From contig MERE01000025.1 in NCBI GenBank assembly GCA_001771975.1, positions 1-9,719 on the forward strand: a stretch of DNA of 9,719 nucleotides, in the 5' to 3' direction. Positions 1-6,038 of the stretch are shown piece after piece; position 1 is the stretch's first letter, and each line of letters starts with the position of its first letter. This stretch comes from Betaproteobacteria bacterium RIFCSPLOWO2_02_FULL_68_150. GTDB lineage: Bacteria > Pseudomonadota > Gammaproteobacteria > Burkholderiales > SG8-39. Under the pieces are notes generated by a model. It saw only the letters and a program-made list of their open reading frames with translations. It made no database searches and was not told the DNA's origin. The translations under genes and the position numbers were made by a program.

Positions 1-2
1 TG

Positions 3-308
3 GATCCAGCGAGCCGGAACCGAAGGCGGGAAGAAAGGGTTTCCAAGGAACTGCCGATGGATCTCGGCACCGCCGTCGCCGTAACCCGCAATGTCAGCGC
101 CTCGGGAATGTATTTCGAGGCCGATATGCCTTACCTGATTGGAAACGAAATCCGTTTCACGGTGGATCTCGAGACGCCGGAGGGAAAGAGGGTGTTGAGG
201 TGCCGCGGCGAGATCGTGAGGGTCAAGCCGCGGAGTGGCCGGATGGGAATGGCGGTGAAGATCATCGAGTCGACGATCGAGGGCGATCGCTCTGCGGACC
301 GGCCTTAG
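3..308 (+). CDS. PilZ domain protein, 5' end outside the window
   Basis: This is a probable c-di-GMP-binding PilZ protein. The frame is open to the left edge, and the first visible ATG (57) lies after the RxxxR part of the domain (R8 and R12 counting from position 3), so the true start is upstream of the window. The second PilZ signature, [D/N]xSxxG, is present as NVSASG at about residues 30-35. The rest is the expected small beta-barrel, followed by a short charged tail. Both c-di-GMP contact motifs are intact, so ligand binding is likely by family knowledge; the output is unknown. Single-domain PilZ proteins typically adjust motility, polysaccharide or secretion functions. The TAG stop overlaps the TAA stop of the convergent PilZ gene on the other strand (shared bases TTAG, 305-308). 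Confidence 0.85.
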   Translation, partial: DPASRNRRREERVSKELPMDLGTAVAVTRNVSASGMYFEADMPYLIGNEIRFTVDLETPEGKRVLRCRGEIVRVKPRSGRMGMAVKIIESTIEGDRSADRP

Positions 309-1348
309 GCGCCGCGCAGAAGCAGCGGGCCAAGGCCTCCAGTCTCGCCGAGGATGAGGGCCGCGAGTTCGTCGAGCGATTTTTCGGTAACGGCCTGCGG
401 CGCCAGGATCTGCTCCATCGATCCAAATCCGGAGACATTGCGCGCCCGTAGCAGCAGTTTGCCGGTGTCGAATTGCCCCAGGAGCAGCAGGCTCGCCGTG
501 ACTTCGCAGGGAAATTCGAACGCGGTCCGTTCAAGCGACCCACGCTTGTTCCAGATACCCTGCGCATGGAACTCGATGTTGCTGTCCTCCAGCAACTGCT
601 GCAGTTTCTCGGCCGCCGGGTACTCGCGTGCCACGCGGATCTGTTTCTTCCCCGACAGTCGAAAGCGCAAGGAAACCCGCTCATACAGCTTGACCGCCGG
701 GGAGATCTCGCGCATGTGGAAATCCGCTTCGCCCTCCTCCCACTCGAGGCCGCCGAACTCCGGCACGCCGGCAATGCCGTAGCCCCTTGAATAGGCCGGG
801 TGCACGGCGTTGAGGTGCCCGGCGAGGTCCTTCAGGTAGCGGTACGCCTTTGCCAGCGCGTCGCTGACGTTTGCATCAATCGCCTCCTGCGGGTCCAGCG
901 CCTTGCCTTCCGCCACCCTTGTCTCGGCAAGCTGCTGCAGTTGCACAAGGCGGCCGCCGGGAGCGGGGGCGGCAGGAGTCGCCACCGCAGCGGCGGTGGC
1001 ACTCACGAATACGTCAAGAGCGTCCAGCCCGTCATCGGGTGAGCGGATGAAGCTCAGCCCATGCCGGTAACGTGCCATCCCCGGTGTTCGCACCGTGGAA
1101 ACGACTCGTGCACGCACCTTCAGAACCTTCGGTGCCTCGCCCCCTTTGCGCGTGGGATACGCAAGCAACAAGTTCACGATGGTCCCCGTCAGGTCCCCGT
1201 GTTTGCTGAATATGGCCGCTCCGCCGGCGGACAGATCTTCCGTTCGCGTATGAACGACGGGTCTGCCCTGCACGCTGTCGAAGACCACGGCCGCGTTCCA
1301 GCGAAGTGGATGGCGACTCGATCGGCGGCGGCGGTCTGCCTCTTGCAT
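305..1348 (-). CDS. PilZ domain protein with long uncharacterised C-terminal region
   Basis: The predicted protein has 347 residues from the ATG at 1348. The N-terminal ~115 residues look like a PilZ domain: an arginine-rich stretch gives RxxxR (R8, R12), and DLSAGG (D38, S40, G43) fits [D/N]xSxxG, so c-di-GMP binding is plausible. An Ala/Pro-rich linker follows (about 117-131), then roughly 215 residues that I cannot assign, with mixed alpha/beta character and no signal peptide or membrane segment. It is probably a cytoplasmic second-messenger effector. The start is uncertain. A TTG at 1363 is in frame and adds five residues, but it has no Shine-Dalgarno sequence; ATG 1348 is preceded by a G8 tract and AGGAA, only two bases away. 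The gene lies 83 bases downstream of the DGQHR gene on the same strand and may be co-transcribed with it, since no terminator is visible between them. Confidence 0.8.
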   Translation of the reverse strand: MQEADRRRRSSRHPLRWNAAVVFDSVQGRPVVHTRTEDLSAGGAAIFSKHGDLTGTIVNLLLAYPTRKGGEAPKVLKVRARVVSTVRTPGMARYRHGLSFIRSPDDGLDALDVFVSATAAAVATPAAPAPGGRLVQLQQLAETRVAEGKALDPQEAIDANVSDALAKAYRYLKDLAGHLNAVHPAYSRGYGIAGVPEFGGLEWEEGEADFHMREISPAVKLYERVSLRFRLSGKKQIRVAREYPAAEKLQQLLEDSNIEFHAQGIWNKRGSLERTAFEFPCEVTASLLLLGQFDTGKLLLRARNVSGFGSMEQILAPQAVTEKSLDELAALILGETGGLGPLLLRGA

Positions 1349-1431
1349 TTCCTCCCCCCCCAATTGGCGTCGATTGCCTGCCCGGTGCAGGTCATGCCCC
1401 GAGCGTGCTACCCCGGCATAATGCCAGCCAT

Positions 1432-2547
1432 CTAGTCCTTGCGCGCCTCGATCTTCGCGGCGCGCGCGAGGTCGCGGTGCACGCGCGCCACGCGTTCGAC
1501 CTCGCCGCGCGCCGGGAAGCGCTCGTAGAAGCCCTCTTCGCGGAACATTTCCGCCATTTCACCCCACGGCGCAAACCGCTGCGTCCAGCGCTCCTCGCGC
1601 CCCTCCTCGGGCCCGCCGTCCTCGCGCGCGAGATCCGCGCACACCCGGATCAGCGCCTTGATGGTCACGGGCTTGGTAACCATGTACGCATCGTTGCCCC
1701 ACAATTTCTCGCCGAATGCCATGCGCGCGGCCCTCAGGAAATCGCGCATCACGGCATAGTACCGGGGCACTTCCTTCGAGCTGCCGCCGGCGAGCTGAAT
1801 CGAGCGCCAGCGGCCGCGCACCCAGCGGTGCAGTTCGTTGAAGAGCTCGGCCTGCAGCACCCACTTGTCGCGCTGGCTGCGGCCACCCAGCCGGTTGATG
1901 CGATAGCGCAGCGGGCTGTCGCCTTCCCCGTACAGGCGCTCCACCAGGCGTGCCGCGAACTTGCGGTCGGGCGCCGCCCACGAGACACGCTCGTAGAGGT
2001 CGATCAAATGGCTCTTGTTGATGCGCGTCGGCGTCGAGTTGATGATGACGAACATCTCGGCGGCGAAATCCTCGGCGCGGCCGTCGAAGACCATGCAGGG
2101 CACGTTGATCGTGCCGGCGTCGTTCGGCCGCTCCAGCATGTAGAAATGCAGTGCCGCGAGCCGGTGCTGGCCGTCGATGATGAGGAACTTGCTCTCGGGC
2201 TCGCTGAGCGTGCCGGCGCCGTCGCCGTTGGCCCGGAAGTTCAGCTTCTCCGAGGTGTAGAGCAGGATCGTGCCCGGAATCGCCGGTTGCGTGACCGCGG
2301 TCTCGTAGAAGTTGGTGAGCTGGCGCACCTTGGCGCGCGACAGCCCGCGCTGGAACGCCCGGTCGGTGCGCTCGATACGCGAGATGAACTGCGCGATGTC
2401 GTCGTCGCGTGCGACGCGCGCCGCCGGAATCTGCTCGTGCTCGCCGTAAAAGCGGCTGATGAACCGGACCCGCGCAAGCAGGTCCTTGGCGCGATAGCTG
2501 ACGAAATAGAAAATCCCGTCCTTCTGACGGATCTGCGTGGCGTGCAC
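1432..2547 (-). CDS. Stand-alone DGQHR domain protein (DndB-like family)
   Basis: The predicted protein has 371 residues. It carries the signature DGQHRLAAL at residues 125-133 and a second conserved block, INSTPTRINKSHL (169-181), both typical of the DGQHR/DndB family. The N-terminus (FYFVSYRAKDLL) also fits that family. DndB is the regulator in Dnd DNA phosphorothioation, and related DGQHR proteins occur in other DNA-modification loci. Here no dnd, dpd or restriction gene lies nearby, so the role is unknown; nucleic-acid-linked or regulatory function is inference only. The start was set at GTG 2547 because AAAGGGG sits six bases upstream. The frame stays open further upstream, but those residues look like leader sequence. 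No signal peptide or membrane helix is seen. The gene probably has its own promoter, because a terminator-like hairpin separates it from the DUF1223 gene. Confidence 0.82.
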   Translation of the reverse strand: MHATQIRQKDGIFYFVSYRAKDLLARVRFISRFYGEHEQIPAARVARDDDIAQFISRIERTDRAFQRGLSRAKVRQLTNFYETAVTQPAIPGTILLYTSEKLNFRANGDGAGTLSEPESKFLIIDGQHRLAALHFYMLERPNDAGTINVPCMVFDGRAEDFAAEMFVIINSTPTRINKSHLIDLYERVSWAAPDRKFAARLVERLYGEGDSPLRYRINRLGGRSQRDKWVLQAELFNELHRWVRGRWRSIQLAGGSSKEVPRYYAVMRDFLRAARMAFGEKLWGNDAYMVTKPVTIKALIRVCADLAREDGGPEEGREERWTQRFAPWGEMAEMFREEGFYERFPARGEVERVARVHRDLARAAKIEARKD

Positions 2548-2584
2548 GGCCAACCCCTTTCGGACCCCGCCCCATGGCGGTCGT

Positions 2585-2605
2585 GTCGGGGCAAATATAC
2601 CCGAC
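2585..2605 (-). promoter_or_regulatory. Candidate promoter/operator of the DGQHR gene
   Basis: GTCGGG (2585-2590) and CCCGAC (2600-2605) form a perfect inverted repeat with six-base arms and a nine-base AT-rich centre. Read on the minus strand, the centre contains TATATT (2594-2599), a good -10 match about 46 bases before the GTG start. No clear -35 is visible at 17-19 bases, so an activator or another sigma factor would be needed if this is a promoter. There is no T run after the repeat, which argues against a terminator. An operator covering the -10 box is the best reading, but it rests on one short repeat. Confidence 0.35.
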
Positions 2606-2622
2606 CCGGCGATTTCGGGCAG

Positions 2623-2650
2623 AAAAACGGCCGGCTGCGTCCTGGCAGCC
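2623..2650 (-). terminator. Possible Rho-independent terminator of the DUF1223 gene
   Basis: On the minus strand, GGCTGC and GCAGCC form a six-base-pair stem (2633-2638 with 2645-2650) and a six-base loop, starting three bases past the DUF1223 stop codon. A run of five T follows after a five-base gap (A5 at 2623-2627 on the plus strand). The gap between stem and T run and the short T run make it a weak example. The position directly after the stop codon supports it. Confidence 0.4.
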
Positions 2651-2653
2651 ACG

Positions 2654-3433
2654 CTAGCAGGCCGGCAGCATGAGGGCCTGGAGCACCTTCGCGGTCGATC
2701 GGCTTTGCACGAATGCCGCTATGCCCGAGTGCGCGGGCACTGCCCTCGGCAGCAGCGCAAGCAGGCGACGCTCGGCGAGTCGTCCGTCGGCGGCGAAACC
2801 GAGCGGTCCGACCCATTCGAGCACGACGTAGTCATGGCTCAGGCTCCTGCCGCGGTTCTCGCCCGAGGACACTGCCGACATGAGCTTATTCTCGTAGCTC
2901 GCCAGATAAAGCTGCGCCTCGGACGCCGCGGCAGCCGGCTGGAGCTCGGCGCGAACGCCGACGCGAAACGCGTCCTTGGCGCCGGTATCGAGCTCGAGTG
3001 CGATGCGGGCGCCCGCCGGCGTGGCGTTGACACGCGCCACGGCCCGATCGAACTCGGCCGTGTGCCAGGCGCGAAAATCCCGTCCCTGCAGCAGCACCTG
3101 CGGCGTGTACACGATGCGGGCACGCTGCACTTGCGCCAGCTTGCGTTGCCGCGCGCTGAAAGCCGCCTTGGCAAACGGGTCCTTCCAGCCGATGTAATCC
3201 CAGTAATCGACGTGCAGCGCGATCGGCACGACCTGGGCGCTGCTGTAGCCCCGGCCCCTGAGCGACGCCAGCCAGCGGTCCGCCGGCGGGCAGCTGTCGC
3301 AGCCTTCCGAGGTGTAAAGCTCGACCAGCGCGGTCGTGTTCGGACCCGATTCGGCGGCACACTGGCGGGCAAGCGCCGGGTCCGCCAGGACGCCGCAAAT
3401 TGCCACTGACAACCCGAAACTGGACCATCGCAC
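2654..3433 (-). CDS. DUF1223 exported thioredoxin-like protein
   Basis: The predicted protein has 259 residues from GTG 3433. A signal peptide is visible: Arg2, a hydrophobic stretch (about 6-20) and a likely cleavage after ALA at 20-22. The mature part opens with VELYTSEGCDSCPPAD, the hallmark of DUF1223, with a CxxC pair at C45/C48, followed by HVDYWDYIGW (74-83) and YTPQ (109-112), which resembles the cis-proline loop of thioredoxin folds. By family it is an uncharacterised periplasmic protein; thiol-disulfide or metal chemistry is inference. Length fits the family (about 230-260). The start is chosen by the signal peptide, since no strong Shine-Dalgarno sequence precedes it; the frame is open far upstream but that part is antisense to the neighbouring gene. 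It diverges from the flavin monooxygenase gene across 87 bases. Confidence 0.85.
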   Translation of the reverse strand: MRWSSFGLSVAICGVLADPALARQCAAESGPNTTALVELYTSEGCDSCPPADRWLASLRGRGYSSAQVVPIALHVDYWDYIGWKDPFAKAAFSARQRKLAQVQRARIVYTPQVLLQGRDFRAWHTAEFDRAVARVNATPAGARIALELDTGAKDAFRVGVRAELQPAAAASEAQLYLASYENKLMSAVSSGENRGRSLSHDYVVLEWVGPLGFAADGRLAERRLLALLPRAVPAHSGIAAFVQSRSTAKVLQALMLPAC

Positions 3434-3467
3434 GCCACTTGGTCGAAACGGGCCGGCGAAGCTTACG

Positions 3468-3513
3468 TGCCACGGCCCATAATGTTCGCGTCGCGTCCTT
3501 CCCTTCCGTGGCA
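3468..3513. promoter_or_regulatory. Inverted repeat ahead of the flavin monooxygenase gene
   Basis: TGCCACGG (3468-3475) and CCGTGGCA (3506-3513) are a perfect inverted repeat with eight-base arms separated by 30 bases, ending seven bases before the ATG at 3521. CATAAT (3478-3483), a -10-like sequence, lies between the arms, but no matching -35 is evident. Two readings are possible: paired half-sites for a regulator acting on the divergent genes, or an mRNA stem next to the ribosome-binding region (AGG at 3513-3515) that could limit translation. Neither can be decided from sequence alone. Confidence 0.35.
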
Positions 3514-3520
3514 GGCAAAC

Positions 3521-4522
3521 ATGATTCCGCTGTCGGTACTCGACCAGTCCCCGGTCATCGCGGGCCACAGCGCGCGGCAGGCGATCGAGGAAACGCTCGC
3601 CCTCGCGCGGCACGTCGACGGGCTCGGTTACCGCCGCTACTGGCTGGCCGAACACCATGCCGTCGCCGCGATCTGCGACCCCTGCCCGGAGGTGCTGCTG
3701 GCCCGCCTCGGTGCCGAGACGAAGCGCCTGCGCGTCGGCAGCGGAGGCGTGCTGCTGCCTTATTACAGTGCGTTCAAGGTCGCCGAGGTGTTCCGGATGT
3801 TGGAGGCTCTCTACCCGGGCCGCGTCGATCTCGGAATCGGCCGCGCCCCCGGAGGCGACGCGCGCACCGCGCGCGCGGTGGGAGGCGGCAGGTTTCCCGA
3901 TGCCGAGCAATTCCCGCGGCAGGTCTGGGAGCTGGTCGGTTTCCTTGATGGAACCCTGCCCGAGGATCATCCCGACCGGGGACTCCGGGTGCAGCCCGAA
4001 GGCGCCTCGGCTCCCGAGGTGTGGCTGCTCGGATCGTCGGACTATAGCGGCGCGCTCGCAGCGCAGCTCGGACTGCGCTTTGCGTTCGCGCACTTCATCA
4101 GCGCGCATGGCGGCGATGCCGTGATGCGCGCCTATCGCGCGCACTACCGGCCATCGCAGCGCGAGCCGGTGCCGCACGCGCTGCTGTGCTGCTTCGTGAT
4201 CTGCGCCGAGACCGACGCCGAGGCCGAGCGGCAGGCGCGGGTCATGGACCTGCGGCGGCTGGAAATGGCACTGCGACTGGAAAACCCGGTGCCCACGCTG
4301 GCGCAGGCCGAGGCGCGCCGCTACACCGAGGACGAGCAGCGGTACGTTCGCGGGCAGCGCGCACGCACCGTGATCGGCGATCCGGCGCGCTGCAAGACGC
4401 GTCTGGTGGAGCTCGCCGCGCAGTATTCGGCCGACGAGCTGATGGTCGTCACCATCACCGGCGATTATGCCTCGCGCGCAAAGTCCTACGAGCTGCTCGC
4501 CGAGGCTTGGGCGGCTCAGTAG
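3521..4522 (+). CDS. LLM-class flavin-dependent oxidoreductase, MsnO8 type
   Basis: The predicted protein has 333 residues, the usual length for the MsnO8/YhbW-like subgroup of bacterial luciferase-like monooxygenases. It starts MIPLSVLDQSP, as is typical. It then shows RYWLAEHH (39-46), RVGSGGVLLP (71-80) and LYPGRVDLGIGRAPG (97-111), all subgroup hallmarks for FMN and substrate binding in the TIM barrel. The C-terminus, with ELMVVTITG near the end, is also typical. These cytoplasmic enzymes use reduced flavin and oxygen; the substrate is unknown for most members. ATG 3521 was chosen over GTG 3467 because the family begins there and a weak AGG lies five bases upstream. Its TAG stop overlaps the end of the convergent ankyrin gene by seven bases. 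It appears to be a single-gene unit. Confidence 0.92.
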   Translation: MIPLSVLDQSPVIAGHSARQAIEETLALARHVDGLGYRRYWLAEHHAVAAICDPCPEVLLARLGAETKRLRVGSGGVLLPYYSAFKVAEVFRMLEALYPGRVDLGIGRAPGGDARTARAVGGGRFPDAEQFPRQVWELVGFLDGTLPEDHPDRGLRVQPEGASAPEVWLLGSSDYSGALAAQLGLRFAFAHFISAHGGDAVMRAYRAHYRPSQREPVPHALLCCFVICAETDAEAERQARVMDLRRLEMALRLENPVPTLAQAEARRYTEDEQRYVRGQRARTVIGDPARCKTRLVELAAQYSADELMVVTITGDYASRAKSYELLAEAWAAQ

Positions 4523-5223
4523 CGCTGAAAGCGCGGGTGTTCCGGATCGTCGATGTCGCGCGTCCGCAATCCCGGATCGCCCTTCGGCACCACCACCGGA
4601 ACCTCGAGCAGCTTGGCGATCGCGGCGTAGTTGCGCTCGCGCGCAAGGTCGGCAGCGCTGCGCCCCTCCCGGTTCCGGGCGGTCGCATCCGCCGTGTTCT
4701 TCAGCAGCAGCCGGACCGTTTCGATGTCCCCGCCATCGGCTGCGCCGTGAAGGGGCAAATTGCCCCTGATGTCCCGCAGGTTCGCATCCGCGCCGCCCTC
4801 GAGCAGCCGCTGCGCCGTAGCCGCATTGCCCGACAGCGCCGCCCAGTGCAGCGGCGACTCGCCCTCGTCGTTTCGCGCGCGCGGGTCGGCCTTGGCGGCG
4901 AGCAGCAGGCCGGCGAACCACGGGTCCGCGTGCAGCGCGGCAAGATGCAGCGCGGTCTCCCCCGAGTTCGAGCGCGCCGACACCCTTGCGCCGGATTTCA
5001 GAAACAGGCCCGCAAGGTCCCGCAGCCCCTTCTCCACCGCCCGGTGCAGCGGCGTCTCGCCCTCGGCATTGCGCGCTTCCAGATTTACCCTGCCGTTGGC
5101 GACCAGTCCCTCGGCGACGAGCGGCTTGCCTTGCGCGATCGCTTCGAAGAGCCGCTCCTCCGGCGATTGCGCCAAGGCGAGCGCGGAAAGCGACAGCAAG
5201 AGCCATGCGAGTGCCCGGTACAT
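4516..5223 (-). CDS. Exported ankyrin-repeat protein
   Basis: The predicted protein has 235 residues. A signal peptide covers residues 1-18 (MYRALAWLLLSLSALALA, likely cleavage before Gln19). It is followed by about five ankyrin repeats, roughly 55-84, 88-117, 121-150, 154-183 and a shorter one at 187-207, with GETPLH, GETALH, GESPLH and GNLPLH at the repeat starts. The last ~28 residues are charged and unrelated to the repeats. Ankyrin repeats bind proteins, so a periplasmic scaffold or inhibitor is plausible, but no partner is visible. It sits 38 bases downstream of the TauE-type permease gene and is probably the last gene of the lemA operon. No clear Shine-Dalgarno sequence precedes the ATG. 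Its TGA stop lies inside the 3' end of the convergent monooxygenase gene. Confidence 0.88.
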   Translation of the reverse strand: MYRALAWLLLSLSALALAQSPEERLFEAIAQGKPLVAEGLVANGRVNLEARNAEGETPLHRAVEKGLRDLAGLFLKSGARVSARSNSGETALHLAALHADPWFAGLLLAAKADPRARNDEGESPLHWAALSGNAATAQRLLEGGADANLRDIRGNLPLHGAADGGDIETVRLLLKNTADATARNREGRSAADLARERNYAAIAKLLEVPVVVPKGDPGLRTRDIDDPEHPRFQRY

Positions 5224-5261
5224 GCCGCCATTTTAGTTTGCCGGCACGCATCGCAGGCGCG

Positions 5262-6038
5262 TCAGCGCGCGAGCAACTGCAGGTAGGCATACTGGCCGAA
5301 AAGCAGCATCGCCATGAGCGACAGCGCACCCCGCAGCCACTTGCGATACGTCGGCGCGTCGATGCGCTCGCGCAGGCGCATGCCCGCGAACAGCGTGACG
5401 ACCGCCGGGACGGTGAGCGCAGCGGTTGCGAGCCAGAAGGCCAGGGCGACGTCGCCGTAGACCGCCCAGGTCCCGACCTGCACCGCCTTGCCGACGGAAA
5501 AACACAGATTGAGCGTCTGCACCGTCGCCAGCGGGGCGACGCCGAGCAGCATGAGATAGATGATGAGCGGCGGCACCGCGACGTTGGCGGTAGCTTCGAA
5601 CAGGCCCGCGAGCAGCCCGACGCCGACGCCGATCGGCAGCCGATGGCGCCTCACCAGAGCACTCTCACCGCGTTTCACCCGGTCAAGACCGAGATAGACC
5701 AGGATCAGCACTGCCAGCACCAGCAGGAACGGAGTGGGATCGGCGCCGATCAGCAGGCGCGTGCCGGCGTAGGACGCGATCCCCATCGTGAGCGGCAGGA
5801 ACCAGAAACGCGCCAGCGCCTCGCGCCAACCGCCGCCGCGCGCTACCGAAAGCACCGTCATCACCAGCGTGACCGGTGCGACCAGGACGATCGCGACCTT
5901 CATGTCGAGCGCGAGCGCCACGAGCGGGGTCGCGATCAGCGGAAAACCCAGGCCGAGGGCGCCGTGGACGAAGGCCGCCAGCACCATCACCGCGGCGGCG
6001 AATGCAAGCGGCCAAGGGCCGATCGCCTCCAGCGTCAC
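5262..6038 (-). CDS. TauE/SafE family permease
   Basis: The predicted protein has 258 residues and is very hydrophobic, with about eight membrane segments (for example 10-28, 33-62, 76-96, 103-118, 135-168, 193-218 and 236-254). The first segment carries HGALGLGFPL (25-34), typical of the TauE/SafE fold. The repeat half begins after a basic cytoplasmic loop (about 120-134) with GVGVGLLAGLFEATANVAVPP-like sequence. Members move small organic or sulfur anions such as sulfite, sulfoacetate or others; the substrate here cannot be told. GTG 6038 is chosen because it overlaps the TGA stop of the upstream protease gene as GTGA, which suggests translational coupling. An upstream in-frame start would run deep into that gene. 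The ankyrin gene follows. Confidence 0.88.
   Translation of the reverse strand: MTLEAIGPWPLAFAAAVMVLAAFVHGALGLGFPLIATPLVALALDMKVAIVLVAPVTLVMTVLSVARGGGWREALARFWFLPLTMGIASYAGTRLLIGADPTPFLLVLAVLILVYLGLDRVKRGESALVRRHRLPIGVGVGLLAGLFEATANVAVPPLIIYLMLLGVAPLATVQTLNLCFSVGKAVQVGTWAVYGDVALAFWLATAALTVPAVVTLFAGMRLRERIDAPTYRKWLRGALSLMAMLLFGQYAYLQLLAR

Noticed and set aside
57..59. ATG as start of the left PilZ gene
   Set aside because: The RxxxR motif lies upstream of it in the same open frame, so the gene begins outside the window.
1377..1391. CCTGC-N5-GCAGG hairpin upstream of the long PilZ gene
   Set aside because: Five pairs and no T run; common by chance in this composition and not placed at a start or stop.
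1415..1425. Palindrome GGCATAATGCC after the DGQHR gene
   Set aside because: Five-base arms with a one-base centre cannot form a hairpin, there is no T run, and it is short enough to be chance.
1306..2673. 455-codon plus-strand open frame opposite the DGQHR gene
   Set aside because: It is the complement of a clear family member, has low-complexity composition rich in Arg, Ala and His, and shows no motif. Long antisense frames are expected at this GC content.
305..3433. A PilZ, DGQHR and DUF1223 cluster as a new defence system
   Set aside because: No nuclease, helicase, methyltransferase or mobile-element gene is present, a terminator-like hairpin splits the set, and the proteins have no known common pathway.
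3434..5329. Long upstream extension of the DUF1223 frame (891 codons in total)
   Set aside because: The added part is antisense to the flavin monooxygenase and has no domain; the signal peptide fixes the start near 3433.
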